Position numbers and translations under genes: made by a program | The notes under the pieces: generated by a model | Database searches by the model: none | What the model was told of the DNA's origin: nothing | Seen by the model: only the letters and a program-made list of their open reading frames with translations | Assembly: GCA_902464635.1 (NCBI GenBank) | Contig: CABQKC010000006.1 | Location: 16,243-80,242 of the forward strand | Direction of reading: 5' to 3' | Source of the DNA: an uncultured Caryophanales bacterium | GTDB taxonomy: Bacteria; Bacillota_I; Bacilli_A; RFN20; CAG-826 | DNA length: 64,000 nucleotides | Shown here: in pieces, positions 16,250-24,878 of the stretch | Position numbering within the stretch: the first letter of the stretch is position 1 | Layout: the number at the start of each line of letters is the position of its first letter

Positions 16250-16274
16250 ACTACTACGTAGTAAACTATATATT
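16246..16274 (+). promoter_or_regulatory. Candidate promoter of the yaaA-recF-gyrBA operon with a 12-bp palindrome
   Basis: The perfect palindrome TACTACGTAGTA (16252-16263) lies between a weak -35-like TTTTAC and a TATATT -10 (16269-16274), just after the dnaN terminator. The placement inside the spacer suggests an operator, but no regulator can be named. Confidence 0.45.
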
Positions 16275-16292
16275 GTGTAAAAAGGTTTAAAA

Positions 16293-16511
16293 ATGAAGTC
16301 GCAAAAAGAAATAAAAATCACAACCGATTACATCACTTTAGGGCAACTATTGAAACTCGCTTCGATAATTGACCACGGTGGTGAGGCCAAGCTCTTCCTT
16401 GCTTCTAACAAAGTTCTAGTTAACGGAGAAGAAGACAATCGAAGAGGCAGGAAACTTTACCCTGGCTATCTAGTTGTAATTGGAAGTGAAACATTTGCAA
16501 TTACAAAATGA
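16293..16511 (+). CDS. yaaA: S4-domain RNA-binding protein YaaA (RlbA)
   Basis: A 72-residue protein made almost only of an S4 RNA-binding domain: LGQLLKLASIIDHGGEAKLFLASNKVLVNG with the basic NRRGRKLYPGYLV. It is found next to recF in many Firmicutes and has been linked to ribosomal large-subunit biogenesis. Its stop overlaps the recF start by 4 bp (ATGA). Confidence 0.88.
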   Translation: MKSQKEIKITTDYITLGQLLKLASIIDHGGEAKLFLASNKVLVNGEEDNRRGRKLYPGYLVVIGSETFAITK

Positions 16512-17575
16512 TCTTGAATCATATCGAGCTTAGAAACTTTCGGAGCTACGATTATCTCGACTTGGATTTATCTTCTGGGTTAAACCTCATCGTTGGCGAG
16601 AACGCGGTGGGAAAAACTAATCTTGCCGAGGCTATCTATTATCTTTCTTTAGCTAGGAGTTGGAGGACCCTCGATGATAGGAACCTTATTAAAGACGGCA
16701 AAGAGTTCGCTTTGATAAATGCTTCCATTAGCGAAGGCGAACTTCATCGTCAAATAGAGATTAGGATTGAAAAGAATGCCAAGAAGATAAGAATCAACGG
16801 AAACCCAATAAGAAGATTGTCGGATTTATCTAAATTGGTAAATGTCATAGTCTTCTCTCCTAATGATACGCGGTTATTCCGTTCACCCCCTTCCGAAAGG
16901 AGAAATTTCCTGGATGTGGCGATTTCTAAAAAGTATGACGAATATCTAACCCTAATCGGTGGGTATTCAAAATTGCTAAAAGAAAGAAATGCCTTACTGA
17001 AGCAGGACAATCCAAACCTAGATTTGCTTAATGTACTCACGGAGCAGATGATCAAACTGTCAGAGCCAATAATCAAATATAGGGTTGATTATGTTTCTTC
17101 TATTAATTCTCTTCTTCCTTCATTCATGGAAAGACTAAGAGGCGACAAGAAGCGATGCAACATTGTTTACAAGCCTTTTGTAAGTCAAACCGATAATTTA
17201 ATCGAATCCATGAAAAAAGCCTACCTAGACGCCCTGGAATCAGATTTGTCCCGTCGCCAAACTAGTGTTGGGATACATCGAGAAGACTTTTGTTTCAAGA
17301 TGGATGGGCAAGATGTTGGGCTATATGGAAGCCAAGGGGAAAATCGAATTGCTTCATTGGCAGTTAAACTAATCCCTTACCTTTTAATAGAAAGCAAAGA
17401 GAAAAAGCCGATATGTGTGCTAGATGACGTGACTAGCGAGCTTGATAAAAATCACGTCGAAAGGTTACTAAACATCGTAAGGAAATTCTCTCAGGTGTTT
17501 ATGACCGCTACAAAATTAGAAATCGAAGGTGCTTCAGTAATTGAAGTTGCCACGAATGATGCCAAGAGGAGGTAA
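16508..17575 (+). CDS. recF: DNA replication and repair protein RecF
   Basis: RecF is an SMC-like ATPase that helps load RecA at single-stranded gaps with RecO and RecR. The Walker A motif GENAVGKTNLAEAIYYL is at about residue 31. The signature GSQGENRIASLAVKL and Walker B/D-loop KPICVLDDVTSELD are near the C-terminus. The 355 residues are normal. It overlaps yaaA by 4 bp, and the gyrB ribosome binding site lies over its last codons, so the genes are translationally linked. Confidence 0.95.
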   Translation: MILNHIELRNFRSYDYLDLDLSSGLNLIVGENAVGKTNLAEAIYYLSLARSWRTLDDRNLIKDGKEFALINASISEGELHRQIEIRIEKNAKKIRINGNPIRRLSDLSKLVNVIVFSPNDTRLFRSPPSERRNFLDVAISKKYDEYLTLIGGYSKLLKERNALLKQDNPNLDLLNVLTEQMIKLSEPIIKYRVDYVSSINSLLPSFMERLRGDKKRCNIVYKPFVSQTDNLIESMKKAYLDALESDLSRRQTSVGIHREDFCFKMDGQDVGLYGSQGENRIASLAVKLIPYLLIESKEKKPICVLDDVTSELDKNHVERLLNIVRKFSQVFMTATKLEIEGASVIEVATNDAKRR

Positions 17576-17579
17576 TCAA

Positions 17580-19640
17580 ATGGCAGAGCAAGAAAAAAAC
17601 GAGTCCGCTTCAAAAGAAATTGTAAATGAAGAAGATCGCTTCACTTACAAAAAAGAAGACGTGACTAATGAAAAAGCCCTAGAAAAAGCAAAGGCTGACT
17701 ATAGCGGAAGCGATATTCAGGTTCTTGAAGGACTTGAAGCCGTCAGGAAACGTCCTGGTATGTATATTGCTACCACTGCTTCAGCTGGTCTTCACCACCT
17801 TGTGTGGGAAATTGTCGATAACTCAATCGATGAAGCTTTGGCTGGGTATTGTAAAAATATCGAAGTAACAATTAACAAAGACAACTCCATCACCGTAAGA
17901 GATGACGGTCGTGGCGTACCTGTTGACAAGGTTGCTAAATCCGGATTGTCTGGTGTTGAAACCGTTTATACAATCCTTCATGCTGGTGGTAAATTCGGCG
18001 GAGAGGGCGGATATAAGGTATCCGGTGGTTTGCATGGCGTCGGTGCTTCTGTAGTTAATGCTTTATCCGAATGGATGGATGTCACCGTTTGTAGAGACGG
18101 AGGCAAATTCTTCCTTCGTTTTGAAAATGGAGGCCACCCAGTAGGTCATTTAGCTAGAATTGGGGATTCGACCGAAGGAGAAAGAGGTACAACCGTTTCC
18201 TTTAAGCCTGACCCAACAATCTTCACCGAAACAACTATCTACAATTACGAGACCATCAAGAACCACATGAGGCAAATGGCCTTCCTTAATGGCGGAATCA
18301 AAATCACTTTAACCGATTTACGTGAAGAAACCCCTGTCACCGAAACGTTTAAATATGATGGCGGTATCCGCGAATATGTTTCCTATATCGATGTTAATAA
18401 ATTAGTAAAACTCCCACCTGAACCAATCTATTGTCAAGGTGCTGAAGAAGTTACTTTAGCAGATGGAGAAACTAAAGAAAGAATCTATGCCGAAGTTGCT
18501 CTTCAATGGACTGATTCCTATGATCAAAACGGTATTTACTCTTTCTGCAATAACATTTCTACCAAAGAGGGTGGAACTCATGTTGAAGGTTTGAATCTTG
18601 CTTTAGGTAGAATAATTAACGACTACGCATTAAAGCAAAAACTTCTAAAAGAGGATGAAGAAAGGTTTAGTGGGAACGATTGCCGTGAAGGTTTGACTGC
18701 TGTTGTTTCCGTTAAACATCCTAACCCACAATATGAAGGACAGACCAAGACCAAACTTGGTAACTCTGAAGTTAGAAAGATTGTTTCTACTGTCGTCGGA
18801 GATGGATTAAGCCAATGGCTATATGAAAATCCAAACGAAGCCAAGGAAATAATCGAAAAGATTCGTCTTGCTACAAAAGCAAGGAATGCTGCTCAAGCTG
18901 CTAGAGAAAGAATTCGTAAGAGTTCGATGGAACTCACAACTCTCCCAGGCAAATTAGCAGACTGCTCATCTAAAGATCCTGAAATCTGTGAATTATATAT
19001 AGTCGAAGGTAATTCCGCAGGTGGCAGTGCTAAAAATGGTAGAGATAGAGAAACCCAAGCCATCCTTCCTTTAAGAGGTAAGATCCTTAATGTTGAAAAG
19101 GCTAGGGAGGAAAGAATCTGGGCCAATGCCGAAATTGGTAACATGATCACCGCTATTGGGGCTGGTATCAGAGAAAACTTTGATGTTACAAAGATTAGAT
19201 ATAACAAGATTGTCATCATGACCGATGCTGACGTCGATGGCGATCACATCAGAATCTTATTATTAACATTCTTCTATAGATTTATGCGTCCTCTTCTAGA
19301 CGAAGGACATGTCTATATCGCTCAACCTCCTCTATATAAAATTGATTATAAAGGAAGTGCATATTACGCCTATAACGATGCCCAACTTGAAGTCTTAAAG
19401 AAACAATTAGGATTAAAAGCAGGCTACCCATTCCAACGTTATAAAGGTTTAGGCGAAATGGATGCCAACCAACTTTGGGAAACAACCATGGATCCAAAAC
19501 AAAGAAAGATGATACGTATAACTATTGATGATGCGGCTCAGGCTGAAAAAGCCTTCACCGACTTAATGGGTGATGACGTATTGCCAAGACGTCAATATAT
19601 CGTCGAAAACGCTAAATTCGTTAAGAATCTTGATATATAA
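17580..19640 (+). CDS. gyrB: DNA gyrase subunit B
   Basis: This is the ATPase subunit of gyrase, which introduces negative supercoils. The GHKL ATPase domain has EIVDNSIDEALAG and DDGRGVPVD. The TOPRIM domain has EGNSAGGSAK at residues 476-485 and the metal-binding DADVDGDHI near 549. The C-terminus has RYKGLGEMDANQLWETTMDP. The ATG at 17580 is preceded by AGGAGG inside recF; an upstream in-frame ATG at 17541 adds 13 unrelated residues and is rejected. Residue 478 is Asn where most GyrBs have Asp (EGDSAGG), which equals E. coli position 426, a site of known quinolone-resistance changes. An acidic N-terminal tail of about 45 residues precedes the ATPase domain. Confidence 0.97.
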   Translation: MAEQEKNESASKEIVNEEDRFTYKKEDVTNEKALEKAKADYSGSDIQVLEGLEAVRKRPGMYIATTASAGLHHLVWEIVDNSIDEALAGYCKNIEVTINKDNSITVRDDGRGVPVDKVAKSGLSGVETVYTILHAGGKFGGEGGYKVSGGLHGVGASVVNALSEWMDVTVCRDGGKFFLRFENGGHPVGHLARIGDSTEGERGTTVSFKPDPTIFTETTIYNYETIKNHMRQMAFLNGGIKITLTDLREETPVTETFKYDGGIREYVSYIDVNKLVKLPPEPIYCQGAEEVTLADGETKERIYAEVALQWTDSYDQNGIYSFCNNISTKEGGTHVEGLNLALGRIINDYALKQKLLKEDEERFSGNDCREGLTAVVSVKHPNPQYEGQTKTKLGNSEVRKIVSTVVGDGLSQWLYENPNEAKEIIEKIRLATKARNAAQAARERIRKSSMELTTLPGKLADCSSKDPEICELYIVEGNSAGGSAKNGRDRETQAILPLRGKILNVEKAREERIWANAEIGNMITAIGAGIRENFDVTKIRYNKIVIMTDADVDGDHIRILLLTFFYRFMRPLLDEGHVYIAQPPLYKIDYKGSAYYAYNDAQLEVLKKQLGLKAGYPFQRYKGLGEMDANQLWETTMDPKQRKMIRITIDDAAQAEKAFTDLMGDDVLPRRQYIVENAKFVKNLDI

Positions 19641-19654
19641 GGAGGGATGATTAA

Positions 19655-22396
19655 ATGGAAAACGATGAAAAGAAATTAATCGATGAAGAAACTTCTGCTG
19701 ACGAAGAAACTTCTTCTGATGAAGAATCTTCTGAAAACGAAGAAAACGCCACCGAAAAACCTTTAGTAGCCTCAAGAGAAGGACAACAATCCGAAGATGC
19801 CATGTTTGGCCATGAAGCTGCCGTTTCTGGAATTATCCCGGGCTTAATTGATAGAGATATTTCAGACGAAGTCAAAACAGCCTTCCTTGATTATTCCATG
19901 TCAGTTATTGTCTCTCGTGCAATTCCTGATGTAAGGGATGGCTTTAAACCAGTTCAACGTAGAATTATCTACGGCATGAATGAATCCGGTATGCAGCCGA
20001 ATAAGCCATATAAGAAATGTGCTCGTATCGTTGGTGACGTCATGGGTAAATATCACCCTCACGGCGATAGCGCTCTTTATGGAACATTAGTTCGTTTAGC
20101 TCAACCTTTCTCGCTTCGTTATACATTAGTTGACGGACACGGTAACTTCGGTTCTATCGATGGCGATGAAGCTGCTGCTATGCGTTATACCGAAGCTAGG
20201 ATGAATAAACTTAGCCTCGAACTTGTACGAGACATCAATTGCGATACTGTCAATTTCGTTGCTAACTATGATGGCACCGAAGTCGAACCAGAGGTATTGC
20301 CTTGCCGTTTCCCTAACTTAATTGTTAATGGTAGCCAAGGTATTGCCGTTGGTATGGCTACCAACATGGCTCCACATAATTTAAGTGAAACCATTGATGC
20401 TGTTATTGCTGTTGCCAAAAACCCAGAACTCACCCCTGCCGAAATAATGCAAAATTATTTACCAGGACCTGATTTCCCAAGTGGCGGTATCATTTTAGGA
20501 CGTCAAGGAATCCTTGATGCCTATACTACTGGACAAGGCACCATTACCATCCGTTCTAAATACCACATCGAGGAAATGGATAATGGCAAATCTAGGATTG
20601 TCGTTACTGAAATTCCATATCAAGTTAATAAGGCTGCCTTAGTTGAAAATATTGGAACTCTAGTTCGTGATAAAGTCATTGATGGCATCGTTGATGTTAG
20701 AGATGAATCCAATAAAGAGGGGATACGTGTAGTCGTTGAGATAAGAAAAGACTGCATTCCTGAGGTTGTTGCCAATAATTTATTAAAGCACACTGCTTTA
20801 CAAACTAACTTTGGTATTATTAATCTTTGCCTTGAAGATGGGGCTCCTAAGATTTTAGGAATCGATGCCTTGCTAAAAGACTATATCGAATTCCAAATCA
20901 GCGTCTTAACTAGAAGAACGAAATTCTTATTAAAGAGAGATTCCGATAGACTTCATATCGTCGAAGGCTTGATACTTGCTCACGATAATATCGATGAAGT
21001 TATCCACATCATTAGAGATTCTAAAAATGATGAAGAATCTTCTGCTAGATTAAATGAAAGATTTGGGCTAAGCCAACCTCAATGTGATGCCATTTTAGCG
21101 ATGACGTTACGTCGTTTACAAGGAATGGAGCAAGATAAGCTAATGGCTGAAAAACATTCTTTGGAAGCTAATATCGCTGAATACAATAGGTTATTATCAT
21201 CTAGAGACAACATCGTTGATTTAATGATTAAAGAATTAGGCGAAATCAAGGATAAATTCGGTGATTCTCGTTTGACTGAAATCTCTGACGATGCCGCCGA
21301 TATTGAAAACGAAGACTTGATTCCTCAAAAGAACATCATCGTTGCTCTTACTAAAAACGGCTACATCAAACGTGTTGATGATGATACCTTCTCTGCCCAG
21401 CATCGCGGAGGTAGAGGCATTACCGGTATGAAGACCGTTGGTGGCGATATTGTTAAACTTATTAAACACACCAAAACCCATACCGATATCCTTTTCTTCA
21501 CTACATTAGGCAAAGTATATCGTTTACGTGGATATCAAATTCCTGATTCTGGAAGAATTGGAAAAGGCATGCCTGCCCAAAACTTCCTCAATTTAGATAA
21601 GGAAGAAAAAGTCGTTTCAATCGTACCATGTGATGATTATCCAGAAGATAATTACCTCTTCTTCATCTCAAGGAATGGTATCGTTAAGAGAACTTCTTTG
21701 AAGATGTTCGAATCCATCCATAGCAACGGAAAGATTGCTGTTGGATTAAAAGAAGGTGACGATTTATTTGATGTAAAGCGTACTGATGGACATGCGATTG
21801 TCTCACTTGCTAGCGATAATGGAAAACTTTGTAGCTTCTATGAAGACGAAGTCCGCGACATGGGCAGAACCGCTGCCGGTGTCAAGGGTATGAATCTTGA
21901 TGATGGATCTATAATCGTCGGCGCTACTACATCATTAGAAGGCGACAAGATCTTAGTCTTAACAAATAAGGGATTTGGAAAGATTTCTTATGCTAAAGAT
22001 ACTGAAGTTACCATGGAAGATGGTACAACTAGAACCTATGATGGCTATAGATTAACTTCTCGTGGCGCAAAGGGTGTCTTAACCATTAAGACCACTACTA
22101 AAACTGGTGTCTTGTGTGCTGTTAGAGCCGTCAACGGAGATGAAGATTTATTGGTAGTCACACAATCTGGCATTGTTATCCGTACTCCAATTTCTGAAAT
22201 CAAGATTGCCGGACGTAATACACAAGGCGTTAAGATAATTGCTGTTGATGAAAAGACCAAAGTTGCTTCTATTGCAATAATTCCTCATTCTGATGTCGAA
22301 GAAGATGAAGAAGGTGAAGAAGTTATTGATGAAGCTACAGAACCTGAAGAAACTGCAGCTACTGAAAAGGTTGTTCGTCCTGACGAAGTTGAATAA
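19655..22396 (+). CDS. gyrA: DNA gyrase subunit A
   Basis: This is the DNA-cleaving subunit of gyrase. The catalytic Tyr178 is in AAAMRYTEARM. The C-terminal beta-pinwheel has a GyrA-box variant, QHRGGRG, at about residue 585, so true gyrase wrapping is expected. The quinolone region reads HPHGDSALYGTL: Ser139 keeps the E. coli Ser83 position, but the Asp87 position is Gly143 (codon 20081-20083). At 913 residues it is long, because of an acidic Ser/Glu-rich N-terminal extension of about 55 residues and an acidic Thr/Glu-rich tail. It starts 14 bp after gyrB with a GGAGG ribosome binding site. Confidence 0.97.
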   Translation: MENDEKKLIDEETSADEETSSDEESSENEENATEKPLVASREGQQSEDAMFGHEAAVSGIIPGLIDRDISDEVKTAFLDYSMSVIVSRAIPDVRDGFKPVQRRIIYGMNESGMQPNKPYKKCARIVGDVMGKYHPHGDSALYGTLVRLAQPFSLRYTLVDGHGNFGSIDGDEAAAMRYTEARMNKLSLELVRDINCDTVNFVANYDGTEVEPEVLPCRFPNLIVNGSQGIAVGMATNMAPHNLSETIDAVIAVAKNPELTPAEIMQNYLPGPDFPSGGIILGRQGILDAYTTGQGTITIRSKYHIEEMDNGKSRIVVTEIPYQVNKAALVENIGTLVRDKVIDGIVDVRDESNKEGIRVVVEIRKDCIPEVVANNLLKHTALQTNFGIINLCLEDGAPKILGIDALLKDYIEFQISVLTRRTKFLLKRDSDRLHIVEGLILAHDNIDEVIHIIRDSKNDEESSARLNERFGLSQPQCDAILAMTLRRLQGMEQDKLMAEKHSLEANIAEYNRLLSSRDNIVDLMIKELGEIKDKFGDSRLTEISDDAADIENEDLIPQKNIIVALTKNGYIKRVDDDTFSAQHRGGRGITGMKTVGGDIVKLIKHTKTHTDILFFTTLGKVYRLRGYQIPDSGRIGKGMPAQNFLNLDKEEKVVSIVPCDDYPEDNYLFFISRNGIVKRTSLKMFESIHSNGKIAVGLKEGDDLFDVKRTDGHAIVSLASDNGKLCSFYEDEVRDMGRTAAGVKGMNLDDGSIIVGATTSLEGDKILVLTNKGFGKISYAKDTEVTMEDGTTRTYDGYRLTSRGAKGVLTIKTTTKTGVLCAVRAVNGDEDLLVVTQSGIVIRTPISEIKIAGRNTQGVKIIAVDEKTKVASIAIIPHSDVEEDEEGEEVIDEATEPEETAATEKVVRPDEVE

Positions 22397-22401
22397 GATT
22401 C

Positions 22402-23406
22402 ATGAAGGTCTATATTCATTTCAAAAACAAAAATAATCAACAAGCCTTTGAGGGTGTGCGCATGCGCAAGACCCTCAAGGGTGAATGCGAGAGTGCAGGG
22501 ATTGCCTGGGTAGATTCGCAGTGGCAATCTCCTGACCTCGCTACTTTTATTTCTTATTCAGACATAAACAAGTTGAATGATTGTAAGCTTGATGGGGTAA
22601 AAACTGTTGTTTGCTGCTTCTATTCTGAACGTGATAAAAAAGCCTCTTTCCTTAAAAAGAAGGGGGACGTGTATCAATTAGACAAGAAAAAAACAAAATT
22701 CTTGAATGCAAGTGACCTAGTTTTGGTACCTAATGAAATATTAAAGGAATTTGCTTTGACTCATGGGGTAAAAACTAGAGTCGAGGTCCTTCCTTTTTGC
22801 TTGACCCAATCCAAATTTGACAAACGTAATAACGACAAAGAAATCTTCCCTAGGTATTTTTCGATTAGGGAAAACGAGAAAGTTGCTATATGTACCGGTT
22901 CTTTTAAAGACAAGGAAAAGCTTTCTTCTTTATATAGAATTGCTTCCTCTTGTCCTTCCTATAGGTTTTTCTTTTTTGGAACCGATATGGGAAAATGGCT
23001 GTCTTATTCCAAAATAAAAGGAGTTAGCAAACCTAAAAACGTTTCATTAGAATCTTTGGTTGTGGATGATATTTATAGAAGTGCCCTCTTACGCGCATCT
23101 ATATATTTAGTGCTAGATGATATTCCTGATGTAATTGGAGTCATGGATGCCTTCAGCGCTTCTTGCCAAGTAGTTTGTCTAGGGAAGCAACCATTAAATA
23201 ACCTCTTAATTGACCAAAAAACTTGTTACATGTTTGAAAAAGAAGAAAAAATTTCCAATTTTCTTGAATTAATGTATCAAGAAAAAACAAACAATACTAT
23301 AATTCAATCGTTATCCTTGGCTAGAAAATATTCATTGGTCAAAGGAGGAGAAATCCTAAAAGGATATTATTTGTCCTTATTAGAGAAGGAGAAAGAAAAT
23401 GCTTGA
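22402..23406 (+). CDS. Glycosyltransferase-like protein (GT-B fold), unassigned
   Basis: A soluble 334-residue protein with no signal peptide or membrane segment. The second half looks like a GT4-type Rossmann domain: VAICTGSFKDKEKL, then FFFFGTDMGKWL, a SASIYLVLDDIPDVIGVMDAFS stretch, and a C-terminal helix. This resembles the nucleotide-sugar half of GT-B enzymes. The acidic motif is weak, so donor and acceptor are unknown. It begins 6 bp after gyrA without a clear ribosome binding site and overlaps the serS start by 8 bp, so it sits inside a housekeeping operon where such a gene is not usual. The first 120 bp are clearly richer in G+C than the rest and contain a strong hairpin (22445-22480). 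Confidence 0.55.
   Translation: MKVYIHFKNKNNQQAFEGVRMRKTLKGECESAGIAWVDSQWQSPDLATFISYSDINKLNDCKLDGVKTVVCCFYSERDKKASFLKKKGDVYQLDKKKTKFLNASDLVLVPNEILKEFALTHGVKTRVEVLPFCLTQSKFDKRNNDKEIFPRYFSIRENEKVAICTGSFKDKEKLSSLYRIASSCPSYRFFFFGTDMGKWLSYSKIKGVSKPKNVSLESLVVDDIYRSALLRASIYLVLDDIPDVIGVMDAFSASCQVVCLGKQPLNNLLIDQKTCYMFEKEEKISNFLELMYQEKTNNTIIQSLSLARKYSLVKGGEILKGYYLSLLEKEKENA
22445..22480 (+). repeat. Nested inverted repeat at the start of the glycosyltransferase-like gene
   Basis: Arms CCTT(T)GAGGGT and ACCCTCAAGG enclose a perfect 12-bp palindrome TGCGCATGCGCA (22457-22468). The whole can fold into a long GC-rich hairpin about 45 nt after the start codon. No T-tract follows, so it is not an ordinary terminator. 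Confidence 0.75.
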
Positions 23407-24679
23407 TGTAAAACTCATCCTAGAAAAGTCAGATTATGTAAAAGCGGCTTTAAAGAAGAAATTATGGGACTTTGATCCAACTGAAATTATTGAATTATCT
23501 TCCCAAAGACTTGAACTTTTAAAGAAAGTTGAGGCTATTAAGGCTGAACAAAATAAATTATCTGCTTCAGTTCCTGCGGTTAAAAAAGAAGGTGGAGATG
23601 TAAAATCCATCTTTGCTAAAGTTAAAGAACTTGGTGCCCAAAATAAGGAAAGCGAAGAAAAGCTAAACGAAATCGAAGCCAAGATTAAATCTCTTGTCGA
23701 AGTTCTTCCGAACCTTCCTGATGATGATTTGGTTGCTGGTTCAAAAGAAAATAATCACCCAATTTATCATTTCGGAGAAGAAAGAAAGTTCGGTTTTACT
23801 CCAAAGAACCACGTTGAGCTTTGCGAATCCCTAGGATTAATTGATTATAAAAGAGCCGCCAAAATCAGTGGGACTGGCACTTGGATTTATACAAATCTAG
23901 GTGCACGACTAGAATGGGCTTTATTAAATTATTTCATCGAAAACCATCTTGCTGATGGATATGAAATGATTCTTCCTCCTCACATTTTGAATTATGAATC
24001 CGGCTATACCGCTGGACAATTCCCAAAATTCGAAAACGATGTATTTTGGCTAGAAGGGATGGAACCAAGGAAATTCATCCTTCCAACCGCCGAAACTGCC
24101 TTAGTCAACTTGCATAGAAACGAAATCCTTTCTTTAAATGATTTGCCAAAGAAATATTTCGCCTATACTCCTTGCTATAGAAAAGAAGCTGGTTCTTATC
24201 GTACCGAAGAAAGAGGCATGATTAGAGGTTATCAATTCAATAAAGTTGAAATGGTCCAATATACAACCGAAGAAGGTAGCGATGCTGCTTTTGAAGAAAT
24301 GGTTAATAAGGCCAAGAAACTTGTTGAAGGATTAGGATTAACCTATCAGATTGACAAACTAGCTGCTGGAGATTGCTCCCATTCAATGGCTAGGACATAT
24401 GATATCGAAGTTTGGATTCCATCTATGGGAATTTATAAAGAAGTATCTTCTGTCTCCAATGCAAGAGATTATCAAGCTAGAAGAGGCATGATCCGTTATA
24501 AAGATGAAAATGGCAAGACCAAATATTGCCATACATTAAATGGATCTGGCCTAGCTACTTCTAGAGTCTTTCCTGCCTTAGTCGAGCAACTTCAACAAGA
24601 AGACGGCTCTGTAATAATTCCAGTTCCATTACGTAAATATATGGGTGGACTTGAAGTATTAAAACCAATAAAGAAATAA
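23399..24679 (+). CDS. serS: Seryl-tRNA synthetase
   Basis: A class II synthetase that charges tRNA-Ser. The N-terminal long coiled coil that grips the tRNA covers about residues 27-100 (EKLNEIEAKIKSLVEV). The catalytic domain has motif 2 (YRTEERGMIRGYQFNKVEMV) and motif 3 near the C-terminus (NGSGLATSRVFPALVE). The 426 residues are normal. Its start overlaps the upstream gene by 8 bp, and a hairpin terminator follows. Confidence 0.96.
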   Translation: MLDVKLILEKSDYVKAALKKKLWDFDPTEIIELSSQRLELLKKVEAIKAEQNKLSASVPAVKKEGGDVKSIFAKVKELGAQNKESEEKLNEIEAKIKSLVEVLPNLPDDDLVAGSKENNHPIYHFGEERKFGFTPKNHVELCESLGLIDYKRAAKISGTGTWIYTNLGARLEWALLNYFIENHLADGYEMILPPHILNYESGYTAGQFPKFENDVFWLEGMEPRKFILPTAETALVNLHRNEILSLNDLPKKYFAYTPCYRKEAGSYRTEERGMIRGYQFNKVEMVQYTTEEGSDAAFEEMVNKAKKLVEGLGLTYQIDKLAAGDCSHSMARTYDIEVWIPSMGIYKEVSSVSNARDYQARRGMIRYKDENGKTKYCHTLNGSGLATSRVFPALVEQLQQEDGSVIIPVPLRKYMGGLEVLKPIKK

Positions 24680-24690
24680 ATAAAATCTCA

Positions 24691-24720
24691 AATCCGTTTA
24701 CCACGTGTAGGCGGATTTTT
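24691..24720 (+). terminator. Intrinsic terminator after serS
   Basis: The stem AATCCG/CGGATT with a 15-nt loop (itself able to pair in part) is followed by TTTT-C-TTTT, ending the gyrase-serS transcript. Confidence 0.7.
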
Positions 24721-24770
24721 CTTTTACATGCCATATAAGAGAAATTTCATCATTTAATTTGACTAGTTTA

Positions 24771-24779
24771 TGTTATAAT
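24771..24779 (+). promoter_or_regulatory. Extended -10 promoter of the SRP RNA
   Basis: TGT followed by a consensus TATAAT gives an extended -10, 6 bp before the first base of the SRP RNA. There is no convincing -35 at 17 bp, which extended -10 promoters tolerate. Confidence 0.7.
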
Positions 24780-24785
24780 CCTTTT

Positions 24786-24867
24786 GCCATCGCGAGGGCC
24801 GAATTGCGAACCAGGTCAGGTGGGGAACCAAGCAGCCTTAAACTCTTTGACCCTGTGCGATGGTTTT
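24786..24867 (+). ncRNA. ffs: Small SRP (4.5S-type) RNA
   Basis: A roughly 80-nt hairpin RNA. The ends pair (GCCATCGC with GCGATGG). The conserved Ffh-binding core is present: GGTCAGG on the 5' side, a GGGGAAC apical loop region, and AGCAGCC on the 3' side. The 3' end runs into TTTTATTTT, which can serve as terminator. It is the short bacterial form without an Alu domain. Its place directly before tadA matches the Bacillus order, although dnaX does not follow here. Confidence 0.92.
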
Positions 24868-24878
24868 ATTTTAAAAAT

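Noticed and set aside
17541..17579. Earlier ATG for gyrB
   Set aside because: It lies inside recF without a ribosome binding site, whereas AGGAGG precedes the ATG at 17580.
24759..24764. TTGACT as -35 of the SRP RNA promoter
   Set aside because: It is only 9 bp from the TATAAT, too close for a normal spacer; the extended -10 explains the promoter better.
24759..24878. Longer N-terminus for tadA
   Set aside because: It would be translated from the SRP RNA gene, whose conserved core and promoter are clear.
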